A stretch of 64,000 nt of DNA from Sphingomonas aerolata (GTDB taxonomy: Bacteria; Pseudomonadota; Alphaproteobacteria; Sphingomonadales; Sphingomonadaceae). This document shows, piece after piece, positions 1 through 9,600 of the stretch (its first letter is position 1; the number at the start of each line of letters is the position of its first letter). The stretch spans positions 992,001 to 1,056,000 of the forward strand of contig NZ_PZZN01000002.1 in the NCBI RefSeq assembly GCF_003046295.1, written 5' to 3'. The notes beneath the pieces were generated by a model, which saw only the letters and a program-made list of their open reading frames with translations, was not told the DNA's origin and searched no databases. Made by a program: the position numbers and the translations under genes.

Positions 1-803
1 CGTCGCGGACCCGGCGCAGCGTCTATTCGCAGGACGACCGGCTGCCCGGGCGGGCCAAGCTGGCGAAGGGCGAGCTCGGCGTGCGGCTGATGAGCTCAGG
101 ACTGGTCATCGCCAGCCGCTTCGCGATCACCGGCGTCGCGCGCGATCCCTATTCGCGGCGGGCCTGTGCGGGGTTCGACTGTCTGTCGAACAAGGGCGTG
201 GTGCTGGCGACGCTCGCGGTGCCCGGCGTTCCCGAAGGAATAGACATCGCCAACACGCACATGAATGCGCGCAAGGCGTCGAGGGTCGCCCCCGCGCGGC
301 ACCGTGCCGCGCACCGTGCGCAGACCCGCGAGCTCGAGGCGTTTCTCGCCGCGCGCCGCACGCCGTCGCGGCCGATGATCCTGGGCGGCGATTTCAACAT
401 GCGCCGCTCGCCCGCCCGGTTCGACGATTTCCGGCTGCATCACCCGTTCGGGCTGGTGCACGAATATTGCCAGGCGCGCGCGGCGTGCTCGGTGTCGCTG
501 TCCTGGGACGGCGACGCGCCGTGGCTCGACACGCAGGATCTCCAGTTCTTTGCGCAGGGTACGCGCATCCGCATCGTGCCGGTCGCGGTCCGCGCGATGT
601 TCGACGGCGCGCCGGGCAGCCCGAAGCTGTCCGATCATGACGGGCTGCTCGTCCGCTACCGGCTCAGCTGGACCGGCGATGCGCCGCCCGGCGGCGGCTG
701 CCCGCGGATCGCCGAGCTGCGCGGAGCGGGGCGTCCAGCGGCGGGACAGGCGGATGGCCCGACCCGCGCGACGACCGGCGACAGATCCGCGCCGACCCGC
801 TAG
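1..803 (+). CDS. Endonuclease/exonuclease/phosphatase family protein, C-terminal part
   Basis: The reading frame is open from the first bases of the window, so the N-terminus is missing. Two hallmarks of the EEP (DNase I-like) fold are visible: GGDFNM, the metal-binding Asp and Asn strand, and near the C-terminus LSDHDGLLV, the SDH motif carrying the catalytic His. The family hydrolyses phosphodiester or phosphomonoester bonds in nucleic acids, inositol phosphates or sphingomyelin. Which substrate is used here cannot be told from the fragment. The last ~50 residues after the SDH motif are a low-complexity Ala/Arg/Pro tail. The next gene starts 10 bases downstream on the same strand, but it looks functionally unrelated. 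Confidence 0.8.
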   Translation, partial: SRTRRSVYSQDDRLPGRAKLAKGELGVRLMSSGLVIASRFAITGVARDPYSRRACAGFDCLSNKGVVLATLAVPGVPEGIDIANTHMNARKASRVAPARHRAAHRAQTRELEAFLAARRTPSRPMILGGDFNMRRSPARFDDFRLHHPFGLVHEYCQARAACSVSLSWDGDAPWLDTQDLQFFAQGTRIRIVPVAVRAMFDGAPGSPKLSDHDGLLVRYRLSWTGDAPPGGGCPRIAELRGAGRPAAGQADGPTRATTGDRSAPTR

Positions 804-812
804 GACGGGCGC

Positions 813-1238
813 GTGACACCGCTTCGCCGCCTGCTCCGCGATCATCCTGCGCTCGCCGCATGGCTGGTCGTGGTCGCGCTGGCGATGAAGATCCTCGTGC
901 CGGGCGGGTTCATGCCGGTCGTGGCGAACGGCGTGCTCACGATCCAGTTATGTGCCGGGGCGGGGCCTTCCACCCTCGCGACGGCGACGTCGCAGACGAC
1001 GCACGCGGCGATGCCGGGGATGACGCATGATCCCGACAAGACGCAGCATGCGGGCCGCGAGATGCCCTGCGCCTTTTCCGGCCTGACGACGGCGGGGCTG
1101 GCCGCGGCCGATCCGGTGCTGCTCGCGCTGGCGATCGCGTTCGTCATCGCCACCGCCTTCCGCGTCGCGCCCCCCGTCGTCGCCCGCGTCCCCGAGTTTC
1201 TGCGTCCCCCCTTGCGAGGTCCCCCGGTCCGCAGGTGA
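813..1238 (+). CDS. DUF2946-like His/Met-rich membrane protein
   Basis: A 141-residue protein with a hydrophobic N-terminal segment (about residues 13-35), a central His/Met-rich stretch (TTHAAMPGMTHD, then QHAGREM) and a second hydrophobic segment (about 95-115) before a Pro/Arg-rich tail. This arrangement resembles DUF2946 proteins, which are often found next to TonB-dependent receptors and PepSY proteins in proteobacterial copper-responsive loci. The His/Met cluster could bind copper in the periplasm; that is inferred from composition. It sits about 150 bases upstream of a TonB receptor and probably shares its regulation. No catalytic motif is visible. Confidence 0.6.
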   Translation: MTPLRRLLRDHPALAAWLVVVALAMKILVPGGFMPVVANGVLTIQLCAGAGPSTLATATSQTTHAAMPGMTHDPDKTQHAGREMPCAFSGLTTAGLAAADPVLLALAIAFVIATAFRVAPPVVARVPEFLRPPLRGPPVRR

Positions 1239-1389
1239 GCGGTTGCCGGCGCGATGTCCCGAACGGGCCGCGCAGTGACCCGATGCGATGCCGACCCTGT
1301 CCGCCAAAGCGCGGGCCGGTGGCGGCTGCCCGCGACCCTTACATGACCCGGTCCCGACGGGACCCGGCCGCGTCCGACCAGGAATTCCC

Positions 1390-3771
1390 ATGTCCCGATG
1401 CCATCTCATGGCGGCGATCTCCGCGATCGCCTGTGCCGCGCCGATCGCGGCTGCGCCTCTACCTTCCACCCAGGATGCCGATATCGCAGCCCGGCGCGCG
1501 GCGCTGCTGCGCGATCGTGCCGCGATCGACGCCGAACTGCGCCGCCTCGACGAGCCGACGGGCCCGGCGGAGGCGCCGCGGCGTACCGCCGCCGTGGCGA
1601 TCGACGGCGACGATATCATCGTCACCGGAAACGCATTGTCGCTGACGACGCGCGTGACCGGGCAGACCGTCACGACGATCGACGACGCCGCGTTCCGCAA
1701 CACCCCCGCGACGACGATCGCCGACATCGTCAAGCTGTCGCCCGGCGTCGTCGTCATCCAGGGCAACGGCCCGCGCGACGTCGGCGTGTCGATCCGCGGC
1801 TCGAATGCGCGCAACAGCTTCGGCGCGCGCAACATCCAGGTGTTCGAGGATGACTTCCCGGTTACCCAGCCCGACGGGTTGGCGCGGTTCGACCTGACCG
1901 ATCCGCATGCTTACGGCGCGGTCGACGTGGTCCGCGGGCCGTCCTCCGCACGCTATGGCAATTACGCGATCGGCGGCGCGGTCAATTTCCGCACCCGACG
2001 CGGCCGCGACATCGACGGGGCGGAGATCGGCATCGACACGGGCAGCGACGGCTATGCCAATGTCTATGCGACGATCGGCGATGCCGGCGCGGATTTCGAT
2101 TATGCGCTGTTCGGCAGCTTCGTCCGCGCGAACGGGTCGACCGGGCATACGGGGTATGAGACCGGCACGATCAACGCGCTGGCGACCTATGCCATTTCGG
2201 ACCGCGACCGGCTGACCGCGAAGGTCATCTACAATGAGGGCGAATTCGCGCTCTCGACGCGGCTCTCGCTCGACCAGTATCGCGCCAATCCCTATCAGCG
2301 CGGCTGCGCGACGCGGGTCGGCGCGGCGGCGGGTTGCGGCACGATCTCGGTGCTCGCCAACGGCGTCAACGGCGCGCGGATCGCGCAGACCGCGGCCGAG
2401 GCCGACCTCGCGCGCAACGATCGCCGGACGATCGTCGGCACCCGCTACGAGCATGACCTGAGCACGACCGCGACGTGGCGGACGCAGGCGACGTTCGACA
2501 GCCGCGTCGTCAACCAGCCGACCAGCGCGACGCCGTTCAAGGGGACGCTCGACAGCTACAACATCACCAGCGACGTCACGCATCGCGGCACGCTGTTGGG
2601 GATGGCGGCAACGAGCTTTTTCGGCGTGTTCTACAATTACCTCGATAACCAGAGCTACAGCTTCAACAAGACGCCCGCGGGCCGCGATGGCATCGGCGCG
2701 CCGACCCAGACGGTGTTCGGCGACGTCCGCAATCTGGGCGCCCGCGCGCGCGAGGAGCTGAGCCTGACGTCGCGGCTCCAGTTCATCGCCGGCATCGGCG
2801 CGGAGCGATCGATCATCGGCGTGACGCAGACCGGCTATGCCTATCCGCTCGGCGCGAACCCGGTGCTGAGCGTGATCCCCGCCGAGCGCCATTTCTGGAA
2901 CGTCGCGCCCGAGGCCTCGCTCGTCTGGCAGGCGATCGACGCGGTCCGCCTGCATGCGCGCGTCGGCACCGGCTATGGCATCCCGCAGGCCGGCGCGCTG
3001 TTCGTGACCGCGGCGGGGGTGCCGGGCAATAACGTGACGCTGAAGACCCAGCGCAACACCGGGATCGACCTCGGCGCCGAAGTCGCGCTCGGGACCAATC
3101 TGAAGGCGGAGGTGACGGGCTATTACGAATGGTTCCGCAACGAACAGGTCAGCCAGTCGGCGGGCGTCAACCTGCTCGCCTATACCACCAACGCGCCACG
3201 CTCGGTCCACCGCGGCGTCGAGCTCGGGCTCAGCTGGACGCCGCTGCCCGCCGTCCTGCCGGGCGCGCGGATCGATGCGAGCTACAGCTATAACGACCAC
3301 CATTATACCGAATTCGTCGAGCGGTTGACGTCGGGCGCGGCGTCGGCGACGTTCGACCGCGCGGGTAACCGCATCCCCGGGGTCATCCCGACCTTCGTCA
3401 ACGTCCGGTTCGGCTATGACCAGCCGGGCGGCGCGGTGGCGGGGCTGGGCGGGTTCGTCGAGCTGACCCACCGCGATCGCTATGCGATCGACAATGGCAA
3501 TTTGCTGAGCGTGCCGGGCTATACGCTCGCCAATCTCAACCTCCATTATGATCCACCAAGGGGGGAGGGGGTGTGGTCGCGGCTGCGGCTGTTCGCGTGG
3601 GTGCAGAACCTGTTCGACACGACCTATGTCGGGTCGGCCTCGGTGATCGCGAACAGTCTGAACGCGGCGACCGGGCAGCAGAATCCGGCGGCCGTGCTCA
3701 GCACCGCAACCGGGTCGATCTATGCCGGTGTCCCGCGCACCGTCTATGCCGGCGTGAAGGCGCGGTTCTGA
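1390..3771 (+). CDS. TonB-dependent outer-membrane receptor (metal or siderophore type)
   Basis: About 793 residues. The chosen ATG follows an AGGA ribosome-binding site and begins a signal peptide ending near PIAAAP; a longer frame starting at 1288 lacks these signs. Next come a short Arg/Ala-rich helix (ADIAARRAALLRDRAAIDAEL), a TonB-box-like segment (DDIIVTGNAL) and a plug domain with the typical VVIQGNGPRDVGVSIRG and DVVRGPSSARYG elements. A 22-strand barrel follows, ending in aromatic Phe (KARF). It imports a chelate across the outer membrane using TonB energy. The DUF2946 gene upstream and the PepSY gene overlapping its stop codon point to copper or a ferric chelate rather than sugar. 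Confidence 0.88.
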   Translation: MSRCHLMAAISAIACAAPIAAAPLPSTQDADIAARRAALLRDRAAIDAELRRLDEPTGPAEAPRRTAAVAIDGDDIIVTGNALSLTTRVTGQTVTTIDDAAFRNTPATTIADIVKLSPGVVVIQGNGPRDVGVSIRGSNARNSFGARNIQVFEDDFPVTQPDGLARFDLTDPHAYGAVDVVRGPSSARYGNYAIGGAVNFRTRRGRDIDGAEIGIDTGSDGYANVYATIGDAGADFDYALFGSFVRANGSTGHTGYETGTINALATYAISDRDRLTAKVIYNEGEFALSTRLSLDQYRANPYQRGCATRVGAAAGCGTISVLANGVNGARIAQTAAEADLARNDRRTIVGTRYEHDLSTTATWRTQATFDSRVVNQPTSATPFKGTLDSYNITSDVTHRGTLLGMAATSFFGVFYNYLDNQSYSFNKTPAGRDGIGAPTQTVFGDVRNLGARAREELSLTSRLQFIAGIGAERSIIGVTQTGYAYPLGANPVLSVIPAERHFWNVAPEASLVWQAIDAVRLHARVGTGYGIPQAGALFVTAAGVPGNNVTLKTQRNTGIDLGAEVALGTNLKAEVTGYYEWFRNEQVSQSAGVNLLAYTTNAPRSVHRGVELGLSWTPLPAVLPGARIDASYSYNDHHYTEFVERLTSGAASATFDRAGNRIPGVIPTFVNVRFGYDQPGGAVAGLGGFVELTHRDRYAIDNGNLLSVPGYTLANLNLHYDPPRGEGVWSRLRLFAWVQNLFDTTYVGSASVIANSLNAATGQQNPAAVLSTATGSIYAGVPRTVYAGVKARF

Positions 3772-5174
3772 TGCGTGCGATTACTCCACATTCCGCCGCT
3801 TCCGCACGTTCGGGCGGACCCGGCCCCGGCCGTGGCTGGCCGGGCTATCCGACGATCTGGCGCTGGCATTTCTATGCCGGGCTGTTCTGCCTTCCGTTCG
3901 TGCTGTGGCTGTCGGTCACCGGCTCGATCTACCTGTTCCGCCCGCAGATCGAGGCGCTGATCGATCGGCCCTATACGCATCTCCAGCTGGACGGCGCGCG
4001 CGCCTCAGCGGCGCGACAGGCCGACGCGGCGGTGCGCACGGTGCCCGGATCGGTGCTCCACCGCTATCAGTTGCCCGAGCGGCCCGACGAGGCGGTGCAG
4101 GTGATCGTCGGCGCCGGCACCACCGAGACGCGCGTCTATGTCCATCCGAACACGCTCGCGATCCTCCACAGCGTCGACGAGGACAGCCGGCTGATGCGGA
4201 TCATCTTCCGCCTTCACGGCGAATTGCTGATCGGCACGCCCGGATCCTATCTGGTCGAGCTCGCCGCCTCCTGGGCGATCGTCATGATCCTGTCGGGGCT
4301 GGTCCTGTGGTGGCCGCGCGGCAGCGGGCTGGCCGGGGTGGTCTATCCGCGGCTGCGCGCCGGCGGGCGGCGGTTCTGGCGCGACCTGCACGGCGTCACC
4401 GGGCTCTGGGTATCGGTCTTCGCGCTCGCATTGCTCATATCGGGGCTGCCCTGGGCCGCGAGCTGGGGGAGTTACCTGAAGGCGATCCGGACGGTCACCG
4501 AAGGGCGGGTGGTCAGGCAGGACTGGTCCGCAGGGCAGGCCGCGGAGCTTCGCGCGCGCGGTGCCGCCGATGCTGGCACCCGCGCGATGGTGGGCGCGCA
4601 TGCCGAACATGGCGGGATGACGATGGCGCATCCCGCGGTTTCGGACGTGCCGCTCGACCGGCTGATCGCGACGCTGCGCCCGCTTGCGCTCGCGCCGCCG
4701 GTCCTGATCGCGCCGCCGGCGGGCGCAGGCCAGCCCTGGACCGCCAAGTCCGATGCCGCGAACCGGCCGCTGCGCACCGACCTGACGCTCGACGGCGCTA
4801 CGGGCGCGATCCTGACGCGCAAGGATTTCGCGCAGCGCCGGCTGATCGACCGGATCGTCGGTTACGGCGTCGCCGCGCATGAGGGGCAGCTGTTCGGCTG
4901 GGCGAACCAGCTGCTCGGGCTGCTGACCGCGATCGGGCTGGTGCTGGTGTCGGTCAGCAGCGTCGTGCTGTGGTGGCGGCGTCGGCCCGCCGACACGCTC
5001 GGTGCACCGCCCGCGCGGCCGCGACCGCGCGTCGCGGCGGGGTTCGTGGCGCTGCTGATCGTTCTAGGGCTCGCGCTGCCGCTGTTCGGCGTGTCGATGC
5101 TGCTGGTGCTGGTCGTCGAGCGGCTGGTCCTGCGCGACTGGACGGCGGCGCGACGCTGGCTCGGTCTGCGGTGA
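3771..5174 (+). CDS. PepSY-associated transmembrane protein (reductase-type)
   Basis: A 467-residue inner-membrane protein whose ATG overlaps the stop codon of the TonB receptor by one base (TGATG), so the two are probably translationally coupled. It has a first membrane segment at about residues 27-50 (GLFCLPFVLWLSVTGSIYLF), a large periplasmic PepSY-like region, and further segments around ELAASWAIVMILSGLVLWWP, WVSVFALALLISGLPWA and two near the C-terminus. Conserved His residues around the membrane faces fit the family, which is proposed to reduce ferric siderophores or metals after TonB-dependent uptake. A Met/His patch (AEHGGMTMAHP) in the periplasmic loop agrees with a metal role. Confidence 0.82.
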   Translation: MRAITPHSAASARSGGPGPGRGWPGYPTIWRWHFYAGLFCLPFVLWLSVTGSIYLFRPQIEALIDRPYTHLQLDGARASAARQADAAVRTVPGSVLHRYQLPERPDEAVQVIVGAGTTETRVYVHPNTLAILHSVDEDSRLMRIIFRLHGELLIGTPGSYLVELAASWAIVMILSGLVLWWPRGSGLAGVVYPRLRAGGRRFWRDLHGVTGLWVSVFALALLISGLPWAASWGSYLKAIRTVTEGRVVRQDWSAGQAAELRARGAADAGTRAMVGAHAEHGGMTMAHPAVSDVPLDRLIATLRPLALAPPVLIAPPAGAGQPWTAKSDAANRPLRTDLTLDGATGAILTRKDFAQRRLIDRIVGYGVAAHEGQLFGWANQLLGLLTAIGLVLVSVSSVVLWWRRRPADTLGAPPARPRPRVAAGFVALLIVLGLALPLFGVSMLLVLVVERLVLRDWTAARRWLGLR

Positions 5175-5184
5175 TCCGGCCCGC

Positions 5185-5670
5185 TCAGCCCGCGGGCACG
5201 TTCCGCGACAGCACCGCGCCGACTTCCGCCGCGAACCCCGCCAGCGCCGCGGCGGTCTCGCGCCCGCTCAGCTGGCGCGGGCGCGGATCGATCGCGCACA
5301 GCGTGCCGTAGAACGATCCGTCGGCAAGCGTGATCGGGAAGGAGACATAGCTCTTGAAGCCATAGAGCGACGGCGCGGGGTGCGTCAGCCAGCGGTCGTT
5401 CGTCGACACGTCGTCGATGACGACGGCCTTGCCCGACTGGCGGATGTCGTCGCAGATTGTCGTCGAGATCCGCAGCTCGTCGCCGGGCGACATGCCGAAA
5501 TCGATCTGGTCGAGGACCTGGCAGGCGATCCAGCGCGTGTCGGTGACTCGCGCGACCGCGACGAACCCCATGCCGGTCAGCGCCGCGACCTTTTCGAGGA
5601 TCGCCCGCACGTCGCCATTGTCGCTCTCGAGCATGACGCTCTCGGCCAGTTGATCGTACATCCGCCCCAT
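5185..5670 (-). CDS. Stand-alone GAF domain protein
   Basis: A 161-residue protein made almost wholly of one GAF domain: an N-terminal helix, then VAALTGMGFVAVARV, the ICDDIRQSGKAVVIDDV segment and the SYVSFPITLADGSFYGTLCAID core. No output domain is attached. GAF domains bind cyclic nucleotides, haem, bilins or small metabolites; the ligand is not predictable here. No bilin-attachment motif is recognisable. It converges on the PepSY gene with a 10-base gap. It may act by protein-protein contact with one of the PAS or GAF kinases in the same region, which is speculation. Confidence 0.75.
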   Translation of the reverse strand: MGRMYDQLAESVMLESDNGDVRAILEKVAALTGMGFVAVARVTDTRWIACQVLDQIDFGMSPGDELRISTTICDDIRQSGKAVVIDDVSTNDRWLTHPAPSLYGFKSYVSFPITLADGSFYGTLCAIDPRPRQLSGRETAAALAGFAAEVGAVLSRNVPAG

Positions 5671-5757
5671 TCCCCGTTCGGCACACGATCCCCCCGGAGA
5701 TCGCGCTGCTTACGCTACGGCAGATGTGGGCGCAGCGTGAGAATGCAAGGGCAGGGG

Positions 5758-6600
5758 TCAGTCGCCCCGCTCGACCAGATGCGTCAGGAAATTGGTGAGT
5801 TCGAGCCGCCGACCCGCCTCCTGCGCGAAATCCTCGCCGACGCCGAGCAGCCAGAGCAGCGACCGGCGGTCGGGATCGTCGTGCAGCGCGTCGAGCTGCG
5901 CCGCGCGCTGTTCGACATCGGCCTCGCGCTCGGCGAGCCCCGCCTCAATCAGGCTGCCCGCCTGGCGGCGGAGCGCGATCGCGATTTCGCGCGGGGCCAG
6001 TTCGGGGTGATATTGCACGCCCCAGAAAATCCCGCCGTCATGCCGGATCTCGGCCGCCTGGATCGCGGTGACCGCGTTGCTCGCGAGCAATGTCGCATCG
6101 TCGGGCAGTCGCTCGACCTCGTCGCCGTGGATCGCGGGCGCATCCCAGCTGTCGGTGCGGCCGGCGAGCAGCGGGTGATCGCGCCCCGCCTGCGTCCGCG
6201 TGATCCGGCGCGCGATCCCGGCCTCCATCGTCCGTGGCATCTTGCGGACGGTACCCCCCGCTGCGGCAACCGCGAGCTGCAGTCCCGCGCACGAGCCGAA
6301 CGACGGTGTCCCCGATGCGAACACCGCACGCATGAAGGCGAGCTGGCGCTGCACCTCGGGCGAGTCGTCATAGACGTGGAGCGGCGAGCCGGTGACGAAC
6401 ACCGCGTCGAAATCGCCGATCTCGCCTGTCGTAAGCACGCGCGCGTCGTCGTCGGCGGGTGCGACGATCGTGATCTGCGCATCGGGCCTGAGCTGTTCGA
6501 GCGTCGCCGCATAGGTCTCGCCCGAGCTCTTTCCCGCATGCTCGCGGCGGGCGTCGCGCTGTTCGGGTGTTTCGCTTTCGGCCACTAGAAACTTCAGCAC
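5758..6600 (-). CDS. Class I glutamine amidotransferase (GMP synthase-like)
   Basis: About 280 residues when started at the GTG at 6600 (LKFLVAES follows), which has an AGAGGA site upstream; a frame open further upstream has a non-native-looking Arg-rich N-terminus. The glutaminase triad is visible: nucleophile Cys in FGSCAGLQLA, and His and Glu in VQYHPE. An early VFVTGSP segment matches the oxyanion region. The enzyme family takes ammonia from glutamine, or acts as a gamma-glutamyl hydrolase on other substrates. No synthetase partner is adjacent. The C-terminal ~60 residues (READVEQRAAQLDALHDDPD onward) form an extra helical tail. Confidence 0.8.
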   Translation of the reverse strand: MLKFLVAESETPEQRDARREHAGKSSGETYAATLEQLRPDAQITIVAPADDDARVLTTGEIGDFDAVFVTGSPLHVYDDSPEVQRQLAFMRAVFASGTPSFGSCAGLQLAVAAAGGTVRKMPRTMEAGIARRITRTQAGRDHPLLAGRTDSWDAPAIHGDEVERLPDDATLLASNAVTAIQAAEIRHDGGIFWGVQYHPELAPREIAIALRRQAGSLIEAGLAEREADVEQRAAQLDALHDDPDRRSLLWLLGVGEDFAQEAGRRLELTNFLTHLVERGD

Positions 6601-6796
6601 TATCAGTCCTCTGACCGCAAATGGCCGACAGGATAACGCGCGCGCTGGCGGTTCGCCCAAGACCGCAGGCAGATAATCCGCGCGCGTCCGTAACGACCTT
6701 CCCCGCCGGCTCCGTCGCGCAGGGTGCAGTGCAACAAAACCGCGTCGCGCGGAGTTGCCAGCCTCATTCCATCCTTCCTGAACCACGGAGACTGTC

Positions 6797-7915
6797 ATGT
6801 TCGGACTTACCAAGAAGGTGCGCTACGCCGTCGTCGGCGGCGGGCAGATTTCGCAGCAGGCGTTCATGCCGGGGATCGCGCGGACCAATAATTCGGAAAT
6901 GACCGCACTGGTCACCGGCGACCCGGTCAAGGCGGACAAGCTGGCCAAGCTCTACAAGCTCAAGGCCTATTCCTACGCGCAATATGGCGAGCTGCTAGCC
7001 TCGGGCGAGATCGATGCGGTCTATATCGCGACGCCCAATTTCCTGCACATGCAATATGCCGTCCCCGCGCTCGAGGCGGGCATCCATGTGCTGCTCGAAA
7101 AGCCGATGGCGTCGAGCGTCGCGGAGGCCGAGCAGATCATCGCCGCCGAGAAGAAGGGCGGCGCCAAGCTGATGATCGCCTACCGGCTGCATCACGAACC
7201 CGGCACGGTCGAGATGATCACGCGCGCGCGGGCGGGCGAGTTCGGCGACCTGCGCGCCTTCTCGTCGACCTTCATGCAGAATGTCCGCGAGGAGAATTCG
7301 CGCGGGCATAACGGCTATTGGGGCGGGCCCGTCCCCGACATGGGCACCTATCCGCTGAACGCAGTGCGCAACCTGTTCGGGCAGGAGCCGATCGCGGTCC
7401 ATGCGGTCGGGACGAAGACGCCGGGTCGCCGCTTCAACTTCCACGACACCGTCGCGGTGACGCTGAAATTCGCCGACGACCGCATCGCACAGTTCACCGT
7501 CAGCTATGCGACCGCCTCGTCCGAGGGGTTCGAGCTGGTCGGCACCAAGGCGAGCATCCACGCCGCGCCCGCCTTCATGTTCGGCCCGACGACGAGCATC
7601 ACCTATGTCGAGCGCACCGCGGACGGCAAGGAGAAGACGCACGCCTTCGATCCGGTCGAGCAGTTCGGCAACGAGACGCAGTATTTCTCTGACTGCATCC
7701 TCAACGACCGTCATCCCGAAGCCGACGGGCAGGAGGGCCTGTTCGACATGCGCGTGCTGGCAGCGGTCGAGCGTTCGCTCGAGACGGGCGAGACCGTGAC
7801 GCTCGAGCCCGCGACACGCACGCGGCACGTGACCGCGGATCAGGCGCTCAAGCTCAAGCCCGCCAAGGAGCCGAGCGAAGACGCGATGATCAGCATCATC
7901 CCGCAGTCCGCCTGA
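6797..7915 (+). CDS. Gfo/Idh/MocA family oxidoreductase
   Basis: A 372-residue NAD(P)-dependent dehydrogenase. The N-terminal Rossmann fold starts VRYAVVGGGQIS, followed by AVYIATPNFLHMQYA and the cofactor/substrate motif EKPMASS (the EKP signature). The C-terminal alpha/beta domain contains MIAYRLHHEPGT and the GTYPLNAVRNLF segment typical of glucose-fructose oxidoreductase-like enzymes. Substrates of the family are sugars, inositols or their derivatives; this one cannot be fixed. No Tat or Sec signal is seen, so it is probably cytoplasmic. The ATG has a GGAG site eight bases upstream, and a strong terminator follows, so it is monocistronic. Confidence 0.87.
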   Translation: MFGLTKKVRYAVVGGGQISQQAFMPGIARTNNSEMTALVTGDPVKADKLAKLYKLKAYSYAQYGELLASGEIDAVYIATPNFLHMQYAVPALEAGIHVLLEKPMASSVAEAEQIIAAEKKGGAKLMIAYRLHHEPGTVEMITRARAGEFGDLRAFSSTFMQNVREENSRGHNGYWGGPVPDMGTYPLNAVRNLFGQEPIAVHAVGTKTPGRRFNFHDTVAVTLKFADDRIAQFTVSYATASSEGFELVGTKASIHAAPAFMFGPTTSITYVERTADGKEKTHAFDPVEQFGNETQYFSDCILNDRHPEADGQEGLFDMRVLAAVERSLETGETVTLEPATRTRHVTADQALKLKPAKEPSEDAMISIIPQSA

Positions 7916-7924
7916 CCACCGGCC

Positions 7925-7946
7925 GCGCCGCCCCTCGGGGCGGCGC
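7925..7946. terminator. Intrinsic terminator after the oxidoreductase gene
   Basis: A 10-bp perfect GC-rich stem (GCGCCGCCCC paired with GGGGCGGCGC) with a very short loop lies 10 bases after the stop codon at 7915. It also lies between convergent genes, the PAS-LuxR gene ending at 7955 from the other side, so it may serve both strands. The downstream T-tract is weak. Confidence 0.6.
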
Positions 7947-7954
7947 GCGCTTTC

Positions 7955-9430
7955 TCAGGCGCCGACCCCGCGTTCATGCGCCCAGACCACTGCGGCGCTG
8001 CGCCGGTTGACGCCGATCTTGGCATAGAGCCGCGCGACATGGTTGCGCACGGTGTTGCGTGACAGTTCGAGCCGCTCGGCGATCGCGGCATCGTCGAGAT
8101 CCTGGCAGATCAGCTCGAGCACCTCGCGCTCGCGCTTGCTGAGATCGAGCAGCGGCGCGTCCGAGGCGGCGCCGGGGCGCGGGTTCCGCAGCGTCGCCAG
8201 CTTGTCCATGATCGACCGGCCGAGCCAGTTGGCGTCCTTCATCACCGCCTCGATCGCCTCGACCAGCTCGAGCTCGCCGCGCCGCCGCGCGGTAATATCC
8301 TGATAGAGCCAGAGCACGCAGGCATCGCCGTCGATCCGCATGTTTTCGGCGGAGGCGAGACAGTCGAGCGCCTCGCCATTCTTGTGGAGCAGGCGGACGT
8401 CCTGTCCGCGGAACCCGCCCTGCGCGCGGATCTCGGTTTCCAGCTGTTCGCGCTGGCCCGCATCATTCCACAATTGCAGGTCGTCGGCGACCCGACCGAT
8501 CACCGCGCGATCGTCATAGCCGGTCAGCGTCTTGAACGCCGCGTTCACCTGCAGAATGCGATTGTCGTCGGTCTGGGTCACGACCATCGCCACCGGCGCC
8601 ATCTCGAACACCGCGGCGAAATGCCGCTCGCTCGCCTTCAGCGCATGCTCCGCGCGCCGACGCGGTTCGAGGTCGGCGAAGGTGAACAACAGGCAGTCGC
8701 GGTTGCCGACCTCGATCGGCTGCCCCGCCAGGATGACCAGCGTCGTGTCGCCGCCGGCGAGCGGCAGCTCGGCCTCGAGCTGTGGCACGACCTCGCCGCG
8801 CGCGACGCACGCCTTGACGAACGCCTTGCGCTCGACATCGGCGAGAAAGTCGAAATCGAACAGCGTCTTGCCGATGATCGCGTCGCGGTCATAGCCCGAC
8901 AGGTCGAGAAACCCCTGATTGACCAGGACGAAACGCTGGTCGGCGATGCGGATGATCAGCGCGGGGGCGGGGTTGGCATGGAACATCGCCTCGAACCGGT
9001 CCTCCGCGTCGAACCGCTCGGACACGTCGCTGATCACCAGCGCGAGGCAGTCGGGCTCGCCGCCATCCTCGTCCATGACGATGTCACGGACCTGATGGAC
9101 CCAGCATGGTTCGTCCGCATCGCGCGGCGTGACTTCGACGATCAGGTCGGGGAAGCTCTCGCCCGCGAGCAGCCGGAGCAGCGGATATTCGCGCCGCGGC
9201 ACCTTGCGCCCGTCGCGGTAGCGCAGGGCGAACCGCGCGGCATAATCGTCCGCCGTCGCACCCAGCTCGCCGACGCCGCGGACGCCGTGCATCTTGAGCG
9301 CGGCGGGGTTGGCGCTCAGGATCACGCCGGTCGGGTCGATCAGGATCACCCCTTCGAGCAATCCGGCCATGAGCTGTTCGAGATGATGCAGGGTGGGCGC
9401 ATGCAGCGGCTTGCCGGGGGTACTGGTCAT
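7955..9430 (-). CDS. Multi-PAS domain LuxR-type transcriptional regulator
   Basis: A 491-residue protein with three PAS domains (about residues 17-130, 145-260 and 270-390) followed by a C-terminal LuxR/GerE helix-turn-helix (LSKREREVLELICQDLDDAAIAERL, then NTVRNHVARLYAKIGV). There is no receiver, kinase or autoinducer-binding domain, so ligand or redox sensing by the PAS units probably acts directly on DNA binding. None of the PAS domains carries the NCRFLQ motif, so they are not LOV photoreceptors. It is divergent from the GlsB-type gene at 9601 with 170 bases between, and may control that gene. Confidence 0.85.
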   Translation of the reverse strand: MTSTPGKPLHAPTLHHLEQLMAGLLEGVILIDPTGVILSANPAALKMHGVRGVGELGATADDYAARFALRYRDGRKVPRREYPLLRLLAGESFPDLIVEVTPRDADEPCWVHQVRDIVMDEDGGEPDCLALVISDVSERFDAEDRFEAMFHANPAPALIIRIADQRFVLVNQGFLDLSGYDRDAIIGKTLFDFDFLADVERKAFVKACVARGEVVPQLEAELPLAGGDTTLVILAGQPIEVGNRDCLLFTFADLEPRRRAEHALKASERHFAAVFEMAPVAMVVTQTDDNRILQVNAAFKTLTGYDDRAVIGRVADDLQLWNDAGQREQLETEIRAQGGFRGQDVRLLHKNGEALDCLASAENMRIDGDACVLWLYQDITARRRGELELVEAIEAVMKDANWLGRSIMDKLATLRNPRPGAASDAPLLDLSKREREVLELICQDLDDAAIAERLELSRNTVRNHVARLYAKIGVNRRSAAVVWAHERGVGA

Positions 9431-9600
9431 GCCTCCTCAGCGCTGGAGCGCACGACCGGTTCCGTCACGGCCAACCCCGACCTACCAACCGGACTAGTGC
9501 CCCTATACCAATGTCACAAAGCACTATGCGCGGCCGAACTGAACGTTAGCAGCACCCGGTCCGTTGAGCAGCCTGTACCAGTATCAACAGGAGCCTCATC

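Noticed and set aside
3573..3770. Extension of the PepSY frame upstream into the TonB receptor gene
   Set aside because: The translation there is Arg-rich and unlike a signal or membrane start; the ATG at 3771 directly precedes the family-like N-terminus.
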